Positions 1-5,578 of a stretch of 6,858 bases of DNA are shown in pieces. A program made the translations under genes and the position numbers. This stretch comes from Dehalococcoidia bacterium. GTDB lineage: Bacteria; Chloroflexota; Dehalococcoidia; GIF9; AB-539-J10. The notes under the pieces were generated by a model. That model was given only the letters and a program-made list of their open reading frames with translations. It had not been told where the DNA came from and did not search any database. Position 1 is the first letter of the stretch; the number at the start of each line of letters is the position of its first letter. The stretch covers positions 1 through 6,858 of the forward strand of contig SOHS01000099.1 in the NCBI GenBank assembly GCA_004377135.1, written 5' to 3'.

Positions 1-1
1 C

Positions 2-77
2 TGGTAGGCCGTGGGAGACTCGAACTCCCGACACCCTGATTAAAAGTCAGGTGCTCTACCAACTGAGCTAACGGCCC
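2..77 (-). tRNA. tRNA-Lys(TTT)
   Basis: Reading the minus strand, a complete 76-nt cloverleaf is visible. It has a 7-bp acceptor (GGGCCGT with ACGGCCT), a D arm GCTC/GAGC with an AGTTGGTA loop, and an anticodon arm CCTGA-CTTTTAA-TCAGG. A 5-nt variable loop follows, then a T arm GGGAG-TTCGAGT-CTCCC, discriminator A and an encoded CCA. The anticodon TTT reads AAA and AAG lysine codons. The first acceptor pair is a G1-U72 wobble, which is unusual because most bacterial tRNA-Lys genes have a Watson-Crick pair there. The gene lies 25 nt beyond the stop codon of the 91-residue gene and has its own promoter-like elements overlapping that gene's end. Confidence 0.97.
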
Positions 78-90
78 ATAATTTTGTGAA

Positions 91-120
91 ACTATGTGCA
101 GCCTATTTTTCTACTGTCAA
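91..120 (-). promoter_or_regulatory. probable promoter of tRNA-Lys
   Basis: On the minus strand a perfect -35 box TTGACA (115-120) is followed, after 18 nt, by CATAGT (91-96), a 4/6 match to the -10 consensus. The predicted start is near 84, about 7 nt before the tRNA 5' end. The -35 box is embedded in the last Leu-Thr codons of the neighbouring 91-residue gene, and the -10 lies just past its stop codon. Assigning it to tRNA-Lys is inferred from spacing and position. Confidence 0.6.
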
Positions 121-378
121 AATATTGGAAATGTAGATAGCGAAAGCAGGGTGAATGTCGCAAATAAATCCCCCATCAATTGCCTCCACAGAGAAAGTTA
201 CCCTATTTGGCTTCCTGAGAGGATCGCCAAATTTATTAAGCCCCAGTTCATCCCAGGGCATATTGTGGCCTAATATTTCCAACAGGCCCTTAACATCCCG
301 TGGGTCTTCTATTATCACTTCGAAAGGAAGCTGATGTGCTAACCCTGCCAGTTGTTTATTTTTTAGCTTTATCCTCAT
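103..378 (-). CDS. hypothetical 91-residue protein between two tRNA genes
   Basis: I do not recognise this protein family. The frame is open for 91 codons from ATG to TAG. The product is a mixed hydrophobic/charged small soluble protein: a basic N-terminus (MRIKLKNK), a hydrophobic strand-like stretch FEVIIEDP at about 19-26, and a conserved-looking MPWDELGL at 40-47. The C-terminal half is strand-rich (residues 59-90). There is no signal peptide, membrane segment, Cys/His metal motif or repeat. The start lies only 22 nt after the 3' end of tRNA-Gly, and I see no Shine-Dalgarno sequence or separate promoter in that gap. It may therefore be translated from read-through of the tRNA-Gly transcript. 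Its 3' end carries the -35 box for tRNA-Lys. The protein-like composition and lack of a longer competing frame favour a real gene, but homologs would be needed to be sure. Confidence 0.6.
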   Translation of the reverse strand: MRIKLKNKQLAGLAHQLPFEVIIEDPRDVKGLLEILGHNMPWDELGLNKFGDPLRKPNRVTFSVEAIDGGFICDIHPAFAIYISNILTVEK

Positions 379-400
379 TTTCTAATATGGCCATCAACAC

Positions 401-472
401 AGCGGGTGATGGGATTCGAACCCACGACGTCTTGCTTGGGAAGCAAGCACTCTACCGCTGAGTTACACCCGC
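401..472 (-). tRNA. tRNA-Gly(CCC)
   Basis: The minus strand gives a 72-nt cloverleaf. It has an acceptor GCGGGTG/CACCCGC, a D stem ACTC/GAGT, and an anticodon arm CTTGC-TTCCCAA-GCAAG. A 5-nt variable loop precedes the T arm GTGGG-TTCGAAT-CCCAT, and the discriminator is T73, typical of bacterial glycine tRNAs. The anticodon CCC reads GGG. The 3' CCA is not encoded: the bases after the discriminator are GTG, so a CCA-adding enzyme is needed, unlike for tRNA-Lys in this same window. The gene lies 50 nt after the stop of the condensing-enzyme gene. Confidence 0.97.
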
Positions 473-482
473 AATTAACTAT

Positions 483-514
483 ATTATATCAAATGGGAGG
501 GATAATGGTGTCAA
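483..514 (-). promoter_or_regulatory. probable promoter of tRNA-Gly
   Basis: On the minus strand there is a perfect TTGACA (509-514) and a perfect TATAAT (483-488) preceded by TG-A, an extended -10. The spacer is 20 nt, longer than the usual 16-18, so the extended -10 may carry much of the recognition. The predicted start near 476 is about 4 nt before the tRNA 5' end. The element fills the short gap between the condensing-enzyme stop codon (523) and the tRNA, and I see no terminator hairpin there. Read-through from upstream is therefore also possible. Confidence 0.65.
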
Positions 515-522
515 GGGATGGA

Positions 523-1761
523 TTACTCTGGTGGTATAAGGGTCAACAGTTTCTTCGTAATTTCGGGATATTTGGCAATAAAGAGTAGTTCATCCTCCAC
601 CAGTGGTTTTTGCGCTTCCACGTTGGCATACCTTGCTAGTTCCAGAATCTTTTCAGCTTGCCTGGCATCGTCAAAAGACACCTCCAGTTGGCCCATTATG
701 TGACTGAAGCCTGATATCCCGATATATTGCCCTGAACATATCTCTCTACCAGTCTCTACAAGATCCGGTTCACCTCTACCCAGTTCGTTGAAGCTATATA
801 GCTCGTAGTTCTCGGGGTCTTTCAATACTCCATCAGCGTGAATACCAGAGCCATGGGCAAAGGCATTGGCTCCGACGCCGGGCTGGTTTATAGGAATGGG
901 GACCCCGAAAGCATAGCTGGCAAATTTGCTTACTTTCCAGGCTTTTGTCAGGTCTATGGGCTTTCCCAGTCGATATTTGTTAGCGAATCCCTTGGATTTA
1001 GTGACAGATAGAACTGTTGCTATAAGATCAGCATTGCCGGCTCTCTCTCCAATTCCATTGATGGTGGTGTTGATGTAAGCATCCTGTCCACCGTCTATAG
1101 CCCCTTTAGCCCCGGCAAGTGAATTAGCTACAGCCATTCCCAGGTCGCCATGGCAGTGAAGCTCGATAGGTATTCCGACATCCTCCGCCAGAATTTTGGC
1201 GCTCTCGTAAATGGTAAATGCATTGTCATAGCCCAGTGTATCACAATACCTGAGTCGGTTAGCCCCGTGTTCTTTGGCTGCCAAGCCGAATCTAACTAAA
1301 AAATCTATTTTAGTTCTGGAGGCATCCTCGGCATTTACTCCTACGCTTGCAGCTCCATGGGCGCGAGCTGCTTCTAAAGCATCAACCATCATGCTTACGA
1401 CATTTTCTCGGCTCTTTGTACCCTTAAATTTGCCTTGAATCATTTGGTCCGATGTTGAAATAGAGATGTTAAGGTGCTTAATATTGGGGACAAGCTTGAA
1501 GGCTTTTTCCACATCAGCGGCAATTGCCCTTATCCACCCTCCCAACCGGATGGATTGCAGGATGCCTATGTCAGCTAACTCCAGGTTCGCCTGAAGATAA
1601 AACGATTCGTGTCTCGTTGTAGGGAAACCAAATTCGGACTGGAAGACACCCATGTCATTGAGGTACATGTTTATCAGGGTCTTTTCCAGCTTGGACAGAC
1701 CAAGGTTTGCGGTTTGAACGCCATCACGATTGGTAACATCTATGAAATAAATCTTGGCCAT
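523..1761 (-). CDS. homocitrate synthase / Re-citrate synthase family condensing enzyme
   Basis: This is a 412-residue member of the DRE-TIM metallolyase superfamily, which condenses acetyl-CoA with a 2-oxo acid. The N-terminal metal/catalytic motif is DVTNRDGVQ (8-16). TSDQMIQGKF is at 103-112 and EDASR at 145-149. The metal-binding HxH is H202/H204 in HCHGDLGMAVANS, and the family signature NGIGERAGN is at 235-243. SGIHADGVLKDPENYE (305-320) is followed by a short C-terminal lid segment. The pattern resembles NifV-type homocitrate synthases more than leucine-pathway isopropylmalate synthases, and there is no C-terminal LeuA regulatory domain. Two departures stand out: HCHGD instead of the common HxHND/HxHDD, and REICSGQ where relatives have GKHSG. 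Dehalococcoides Re-citrate synthase was originally annotated as this family, so (R)-homocitrate, citrate and citramalate are all possible products. Start choice is firm: GGGAGG lies 5 nt upstream. Confidence 0.88.
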   Translation of the reverse strand: MAKIYFIDVTNRDGVQTANLGLSKLEKTLINMYLNDMGVFQSEFGFPTTRHESFYLQANLELADIGILQSIRLGGWIRAIAADVEKAFKLVPNIKHLNISISTSDQMIQGKFKGTKSRENVVSMMVDALEAARAHGAASVGVNAEDASRTKIDFLVRFGLAAKEHGANRLRYCDTLGYDNAFTIYESAKILAEDVGIPIELHCHGDLGMAVANSLAGAKGAIDGGQDAYINTTINGIGERAGNADLIATVLSVTKSKGFANKYRLGKPIDLTKAWKVSKFASYAFGVPIPINQPGVGANAFAHGSGIHADGVLKDPENYELYSFNELGRGEPDLVETGREICSGQYIGISGFSHIMGQLEVSFDDARQAEKILELARYANVEAQKPLVEDELLFIAKYPEITKKLLTLIPPE

Positions 1762-1791
1762 CTTTGCCTCCCAGGAAGGATGAATTGGATA

Positions 1792-1820
1792 AGGATAGCA
1801 TTATTCTTACAGGTTATCAA
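1792..1820 (-). promoter_or_regulatory. promoter of the condensing-enzyme gene
   Basis: The minus strand shows TTGATA (1815-1820, 5/6 to the -35 consensus), a 17-nt spacer, and TATCCT (1792-1797, 4/6 to the -10) preceded by TG-C as an extended -10. Transcription would begin near 1785. That gives a leader of about 24 nt containing the GGGAGG ribosome binding site (1767-1772), 5 nt before the ATG. Geometry and match make this one of the better promoter calls in the window. Confidence 0.7.
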
Positions 1821-1949
1821 ATTTCGGCCCTGTTAATTTTTATGATTTTAGCTACTTCAGAAAATCTAACATGAATACACTTGTGTGGCATCTTTCTGTC
1901 CTCGTCTTCCGGCGTAATTTAAAACTTCCTTTGTTTCCATCCTTTAGAT

Positions 1950-1955
1950 TATACT
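1950..1955 (+). promoter_or_regulatory. -10 element of mtnA, probably giving a leaderless mRNA
   Basis: TATACT (5/6 to consensus) ends exactly 7 nt before the mtnA ATG, so the expected transcription start coincides with the A of the start codon. No purine-rich ribosome binding site lies upstream of this ATG, which agrees with leaderless translation. The -35 region is weak: TTCCTT-like sequence near 1926-1931 at about 18 nt spacing. Confidence 0.5.
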
Positions 1956-1962
1956 AACGGCG

Positions 1963-3000
1963 ATGGGAGCTAGAGCAATAGAATGGCTTGATGGCAGGCT
2001 AAGGATATTAGACCAGAGCAGGCTTCCACGGGAGCAAATCTTCGCCGACCTGGACAATTACCACGATGTAAATCTGGCTATTAAGGAAATGAAAGTTCGT
2101 GGGGCGCCGGCCATCGGGGTCGCTGCTGCCTACGGCATAGCTCTGGGGGCGTCGGGAATTAAAACAACAAACAAGGATGAATTTCTCGCTCAATTGAATC
2201 AGGTCATGCAAGTTTTCGCTGCCTCCAGGCCTACCGCAGTCAACCTTTTTCAAGCTATCGACAGGATGAAAAAAGCTGCCAGGGGAGATGGCGTTACTGA
2301 AATAAAAAATTCGCTTGTCAATGAAGCAAAGCGGATTCACCAGGAAGAAGTAACCGCAACCAGGCAGCTCAGCCAGCTAGGAGCCGAGCTTATCAAAGAT
2401 GGGTTCACCCTGCTTACTCATTGTAACGCCGGTCCTTTAGCCACCGCCGGCTATGGCACTGCCCTGGGTGTAATCAAAGCTGCTAAAGAACAAGGAAAGA
2501 AAGTGAGTGTCTTTGCCACGGAAACTCGCCCCCTTCTCCAGGGAGCCAGGCTCACTACCTGGGAACTAAGGCAAGAGGGCATCCCTGTAACTTTGATTAC
2601 CGATTCCATGGCTGGCCATTTTATGCAGCAAAAGAAGATAGACTGTGTCATTGTTGGCGCCGACAGGATTGCTGCCAATGGCGATGTCGCTAATAAAATT
2701 GGCACCTATACTCTGGCAGTACTGGCTAAAGAAAGTAAAATCCCCTTTTATGTCGCTGCTCCCACCAGCACTATTGACCTTTCCTTAAGCTCGGGAGACG
2801 AAATCTCCATTGAAGAGCGAAGCCCTGATGAAGTAACTCATATTCAGGGAGTGCTCATCGCCCCCGAAGGCATTGATGTTGCCAATCCCGCCTTCGACGT
2901 AACTCCCCACAGTTATATAACTGCCATAATCACCGAGAAGGGTATAATAAGGGAACCTTATACAGAAGGGCTAAAAGAGATAGGCTCCAGATTTTCGTAG
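1963..3000 (+). CDS. mtnA: S-methyl-5-thioribose-1-phosphate isomerase
   Basis: This cytosolic enzyme converts 5-methylthioribose-1-phosphate to 5-methylthioribulose-1-phosphate in methionine salvage, or in shunts that recycle methylthioadenosine. At 345 residues it has the usual full length. Residues 5-20 match the family N-terminus (IEWLDGRLRILDQSR), and RGAPAIGVAAAYG is at 46-58. The catalytic cysteine is C154 in THCNAGPLATAGYG, and TETRPLLQGARLT is at 186-198. The catalytic acid is likely D233 in GADRIAANGD, followed by NKIGTY and AAPTSTID (265-272). The intact N-terminal domain with RGAPAIG separates it from ribose-1,5-bisphosphate isomerases and eIF2B-like relatives, so the assignment is secure. 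No other salvage gene (mtnP, mtnK, mtnB) is adjacent. It is monocistronic here, converges with the GNAT gene, and lacks a Shine-Dalgarno sequence. Confidence 0.95.
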   Translation: MGARAIEWLDGRLRILDQSRLPREQIFADLDNYHDVNLAIKEMKVRGAPAIGVAAAYGIALGASGIKTTNKDEFLAQLNQVMQVFAASRPTAVNLFQAIDRMKKAARGDGVTEIKNSLVNEAKRIHQEEVTATRQLSQLGAELIKDGFTLLTHCNAGPLATAGYGTALGVIKAAKEQGKKVSVFATETRPLLQGARLTTWELRQEGIPVTLITDSMAGHFMQQKKIDCVIVGADRIAANGDVANKIGTYTLAVLAKESKIPFYVAAPTSTIDLSLSSGDEISIEERSPDEVTHIQGVLIAPEGIDVANPAFDVTPHSYITAIITEKGIIREPYTEGLKEIGSRFS

Positions 3001-3015
3001 TTGCTTGATTTAGCG

Positions 3016-3029
3016 AGCGGCTGTCCGCT
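3016..3029. other. small hairpin between convergent mtnA and GNAT genes
   Basis: AGCGG and CCGCT form a perfect 5-bp stem with a CTGT loop, within the 53-nt gap between two convergent stop codons. There is no T-run on either side, so it does not qualify as a classical intrinsic terminator. It is the only structure I can see where transcription of both genes should end. Confidence 0.3.
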
Positions 3030-3053
3030 GCCAGAGTCATTCGCCAAACCGAT

Positions 3054-3488
3054 TCAAACTTGTTTGTGCATCTTCATGTGTTTGATGCCGGCTTCCCGAA
3101 AAGGCAAGCCCAGTTTGTCAAAGCCACATAACTTATAGAAGGGAACAACTTCAAATTGGGCGTGGATAATTACTTGCTGCACCTGTTTATCCTTCCATAC
3201 TGCATCCAGAAACAGGAGCATTTCCTTTCCGATGCCTTTACGGCGGTAATGTTTTAAGATAGCCATTCTCTCCAGCTTGGCCTGGTTATCAGCCAAAAAT
3301 TGAACTCTGGCGCTACCGATAACTCTCTCTCCATCTTTGACCACCATATGCAACGCTTTCCTGTCGTGCCCATCGAACACCAGGTCCTCTGAGATGTCTT
3401 GCTCACGGACAAATACCTGCCTCCTCACCTCGAAGGCTTCCTGCAACTCGGCACCGCCCGTCACCAGTTTATAGCTAAATTTGCTCAT
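3054..3488 (-). CDS. GNAT family N-acetyltransferase (ElaA/YjcF-like)
   Basis: A 144-residue single-domain acetyltransferase that should transfer an acetyl group from acetyl-CoA to an unknown amine acceptor. The N-terminal half shows the ElaA/YjcF-type pattern VRRQVFVREQDI (21-32), then H47 and VIGSARV (56-62). Motif A follows as KLERMAILKHYRRKGIGKEM (71-90), where RRKGIG is the pyrophosphate-binding loop. The C-terminal part has HAQFEVVPFYKLCGF (109-123) and REAGIKHMKM (131-140), typical of this subgroup. No membrane segment or extra domain is present. The substrate cannot be read from the sequence. There is no clear ribosome binding site. The gene is divergent from yebC and convergent with mtnA, so it is probably monocistronic. 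The family call is firm; the biological role is unknown. Confidence 0.9.
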   Translation of the reverse strand: MSKFSYKLVTGGAELQEAFEVRRQVFVREQDISEDLVFDGHDRKALHMVVKDGERVIGSARVQFLADNQAKLERMAILKHYRRKGIGKEMLLFLDAVWKDKQVQQVIIHAQFEVVPFYKLCGFDKLGLPFREAGIKHMKMHKQV

Positions 3489-3499
3489 AGAGCTAGAAT

Positions 3500-3527
3500 G
3501 CCTTATTAGTTTACTTAATTATAAGGC
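3500..3527 (-). promoter_or_regulatory. inverted repeat overlapping the -10 of the GNAT gene
   Basis: GCCTTAT (3500-3506) and ATAAGGC (3521-3527) form a perfect 7-bp inverted repeat separated by 14 nt, with a few further symmetric bases inside. Its right arm overlaps TATAAT (3518-3523 read on minus), a perfect -10 that would start transcription near 3511, about 22 nt before the GNAT ATG. No good -35 is visible at the expected spacing. The position over the -10 and start site would suit a repressor operator, but this is inference. Confidence 0.4.
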
Positions 3528-3635
3528 TGAAATACCGATGCGGTGGCGAAAGCTTGCTTCGGCTGTATTCTCCGCGAATATTCTACCATACATAATAACG
3601 ATAACCACACGTCTCTCTCAAACTTATATATCTGC

Positions 3636-3665
3636 TTTACCTTTTAGGAGTTGCAGTGATAAAAT
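3636..3665 (+). promoter_or_regulatory. probable promoter of yebC-ruvC-ruvA
   Basis: TTTACC (3636-3641, 4/6) is followed after 18 nt by TAAAAT (3660-3665, 5/6), preceded by TG-A as an extended -10. The start would fall near 3672, giving a leader of only about 10 nt that still includes AAGGA, the ribosome binding site for yebC. A second AT-rich candidate, TATATA at 3625-3630, has no convincing -35. Confidence 0.5.
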
Positions 3666-3681
3666 GATATAAAGGATAGCA

Positions 3682-4428
3682 ATGTCAGGACATTCTAAGT
3701 GGTCACAGATTAAGCGGCAGAAGGGAGTAACTGATGCCAGGCGCGGGCAGTTATTTACCAAGCTTGCTCGAGAAATCATAGTTGCAGTGCGACAAGGTGG
3801 AGCTAATTCAGAAAGTAATTTCCAGTTACGTTTAGCAGTACAGAAAGCCCGTGATAATAACATGCCTTTGGAGAATATCGAAAGAGCCATAAAGCGGGGT
3901 AGCGGTGAAGCCGGGGAAGCTGCCTTAATTGAGATGAAACTCGAAGGCTATGGGCCAAGCGGGATAGCAGTTTTGGTGGAAGCCTTGACCGATAACCGTA
4001 ATCGCACCATTCAGGATGTGCGCCGTCTCTTCACCCGTCACGGCAGTAATCTTGGTGAGAGTGGTTGTGTCTCCTGGCTCTTTGAGAGTAGAGGAGTGAT
4101 TACCGTAGAAATCAATGCCTCAGATGCCGAAGAAATAGCGCTACGAGCTATCGATGCCGGGGCTGAAGATGTTAAGACCGAAAAGGATTATGTGGAAATT
4201 TACACACAACCTCAGGATTTAGAAAAAGTAAGAAAGGTTGTTGAAGAGAAAGAACATGTGATTTCGGCGGAGCTCTCGCTAACGCCTCAAACTACAGTGT
4301 TGCTGGAGGAAAATAAAACAGTTCAGGCCCTGAATTTCCTCGACGAGCTAGAAGGATTAGACGATGTACAGCGTGTTTTCTCCAATATCGATTTTTCTGA
4401 GGCTACTTTAGAAAAGCTGCGCAGTTGA
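3682..4428 (+). CDS. yebC: YebC/PmpR (TACO1-like) family protein
   Basis: This 248-residue protein matches the full usual length of the YebC family. The N-terminus MSGHSKWSQIKRQKGVTDAR (1-20) with GQLFTKLAREI (22-32) is diagnostic. The conserved middle includes RLAVQKARDNNMP (50-62), IERAIKRG (66-73), EGYGPSGIAVLVEALTDNRN (88-107) and R113RLFTRHGSNLGESGCVSWLF. Family members were first described as DNA-binding transcription regulators. More recently they were reported as ribosome-associated factors that relieve stalling on proline-rich peptides, like mitochondrial TACO1. The sequence alone does not choose between these roles. AAAGGA lies 5 nt before the ATG. As first gene of the operon it sits 7 nt from ruvC, a linkage of yebC with ruv genes seen in many bacteria. 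Confidence 0.96.
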   Translation: MSGHSKWSQIKRQKGVTDARRGQLFTKLAREIIVAVRQGGANSESNFQLRLAVQKARDNNMPLENIERAIKRGSGEAGEAALIEMKLEGYGPSGIAVLVEALTDNRNRTIQDVRRLFTRHGSNLGESGCVSWLFESRGVITVEINASDAEEIALRAIDAGAEDVKTEKDYVEIYTQPQDLEKVRKVVEEKEHVISAELSLTPQTTVLLEENKTVQALNFLDELEGLDDVQRVFSNIDFSEATLEKLRS

Positions 4429-4435
4429 ACCTAAC

Positions 4436-4936
4436 ATGTGCATTCTAGGCGTTGACCCTGGCACTATAAATTTAGGCTACGGTGTAGTAGATGGCGAGGA
4501 AGAAATGCATATGGTAGATTGCGGAGTAATCCATCTCCCATCCCGGCTTCCTATGGAGGAAAGACTGCGCTCTCTCTACAATGAATTAAGCAAAATTATC
4601 GCTAAGCATAAACCAAGCGAAGTAGCCATTGAAGAGCCCTTTATCGGCCGCAACGTAAGGTCAGCGTTCGATATTGGCAGAGCACAAGCTATAGCTATCC
4701 TGGCAGCAGTCAACCAGGGATTGCCCGTCTACTATTACTCACCAGCCAAGATAAAGCAGCAAATAACCAGCTATGGGCAAAGCGATAAACAACAGGTTCA
4801 AGAGATGGTAAGAGCCCAGCTCAGGCTCTCTGAGTTGCCTCAGCCTAGCGATGCTGCTGATGCCCTGGCTGTAGCCATGTGCCACATTCAGCAGAGGCGC
4901 CTTAACCAATGGCTAACTGAACATACGCCGAAATGA
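4436..4936 (+). CDS. ruvC: crossover junction endodeoxyribonuclease RuvC
   Basis: RuvC is the dimeric Holliday-junction resolvase, cutting symmetrically across four-way junctions during recombinational repair. The 166 residues match the usual length. The acidic catalytic set is complete: D7 in GVDPGT, E66 in AIEEPFIGRN, and D139 and D142 in SDAADALAVAMCH. These correspond to D7, E66, D138 and D141 of the E. coli enzyme. ATG follows the yebC stop by 7 nt without a recognisable ribosome binding site, which suggests reinitiation by ribosomes finishing yebC. Its stop overlaps the ruvA start as ATGA. No truncation or missing catalytic residue is seen. Confidence 0.96.
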   Translation: MCILGVDPGTINLGYGVVDGEEEMHMVDCGVIHLPSRLPMEERLRSLYNELSKIIAKHKPSEVAIEEPFIGRNVRSAFDIGRAQAIAILAAVNQGLPVYYYSPAKIKQQITSYGQSDKQQVQEMVRAQLRLSELPQPSDAADALAVAMCHIQQRRLNQWLTEHTPK

Positions 4937-5511
4937 TAGCTACATTAGAAGGAATACTGGAATATCGTAGTAACGACTCCATTATCATTAATGTCGGCGG
5001 AGTAGGTTTTCGGGTATATGTCCCCGGCTCAACTTTAAGCCAATTAGGAGCTGTTAAAGGCAAGGTCTCCCTCTATACCCATCTCCACGTGAGAGAGGAT
5101 AATGTTTCTCTTTATGGTTTTGCCTCAAGCGAGGAATTAGCTTTGTTTAAAAACCTTATTTCCGTCTCAGGAGTTGGCTCTAAGGTGGCTTTAGCCCTGC
5201 TCTCGGCTTTGAATCCTGAACAACTTGTCATGGCTATAACAAGCGGCGATATCGACCTTGTCAGTCAAGCTCCTGGCATCGGTAAAAAAATGGCCGGCCG
5301 CCTTGTCGTTGAACTCAGAGGCAAATTAGAAAAAGAGTGGAAAGAGACAGCCCTGCCTTTAGCACCGGAGAGTGCCGATGTCATAGCTGCTTTGACAGGA
5401 TTGGGCTACTCTTTAACGGAAGCCACCAAAGCTATCTCTAAGCTTCCAGATTCTGAGAAGTTAAGCTTAGAAGAGAAGATTAAAATGGCGTTACAACAGA
5501 TGGCAGGATGA
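4933..5511 (+). CDS. ruvA: Holliday junction branch migration protein RuvA
   Basis: RuvA binds the four-way junction as a tetramer and recruits the RuvB motor for branch migration. The 192 residues show all three domains. The N-terminal OB fold spans about 1-63 (MIATLEGILEY, GGVGFRVYVP) and carries the acidic pin HVREDN with E55 and D56, which matches the E. coli pin residues. Two helix-hairpin-helix motifs follow: ISVSGVGSKVALALL (76-90) and APGIGKKMAGRLVVELRGKL (113-132). A linker leads to the C-terminal RuvB-binding domain at about 146-190 (DVIAALTGLGYS, EATKAISKL). The start codon overlaps the ruvC stop by 4 nt, indicating translational coupling. ruvB does not follow; the next gene is PEP synthase, so the RuvB partner must be encoded elsewhere. 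Confidence 0.96.
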   Translation: MIATLEGILEYRSNDSIIINVGGVGFRVYVPGSTLSQLGAVKGKVSLYTHLHVREDNVSLYGFASSEELALFKNLISVSGVGSKVALALLSALNPEQLVMAITSGDIDLVSQAPGIGKKMAGRLVVELRGKLEKEWKETALPLAPESADVIAALTGLGYSLTEATKAISKLPDSEKLSLEEKIKMALQQMAG

Positions 5512-5522
5512 TAGGCTGACTG

Positions 5523-5573
5523 CAGTAGGGCCAAGCAAGAGAGGCAAAAATCCTTCTTCTTTTGGCCTTGCTG
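5523..5573 (+). terminator. long hairpin after ruvA, possible terminator without U-tract
   Basis: Positions 5523-5535 pair with 5561-5573 in a 13-bp outer stem that includes three G-T wobbles. After a small internal loop, 5537-5544 pair with 5552-5558 around one bulged G, closing on a 7-nt CAAAAAT loop. It begins 12 nt after the ruvA stop, where operon transcription should end. No run of T follows on either strand, so a classical intrinsic terminator is not supported. A processed 3' end or a structured spacer is equally possible. Confidence 0.4.
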
Positions 5574-5578
5574 AAACA

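Noticed and set aside
356..394. 12-codon minus-strand mini-ORF overlapping the start of the 91-residue gene
   Set aside because: It is very short, has no ribosome binding site, and shows no leader-peptide feature such as codon runs followed by an attenuator hairpin.
406..588. 60-codon plus-strand frame beginning MMGFEPTTS
   Set aside because: It is the complement of tRNA-Gly; GFEPTT is the well-known spurious translation of a T-arm region.
1609..1836. 75-codon plus-strand frame overlapping the condensing-enzyme start
   Set aside because: It is antisense to a well-supported gene, its promoter and its ribosome binding site, and has low-complexity, non-conserved-looking content. The frame at 518-703 is rejected for the same reason.
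2008..2340. 110-codon minus-strand frame inside mtnA
   Set aside because: It is a shadow of a clear mtnA coding frame with no family resemblance of its own; the same applies to 2451-2705.
1791..3682. AAGGATAGCA repeated at 1792-1801-like and 3672-3681 positions
   Set aside because: One copy is the reverse complement of a -10 box and the other holds a ribosome binding site, so the match is short and functionally unrelated.
3481..3890. Frames at 3481-3672 (plus) and 3624-3890 (minus) around the yebC promoter
   Set aside because: The first fills the intergenic region and overlaps the yebC promoter; the second is antisense to the yebC start. Neither has a ribosome binding site or a recognisable motif.
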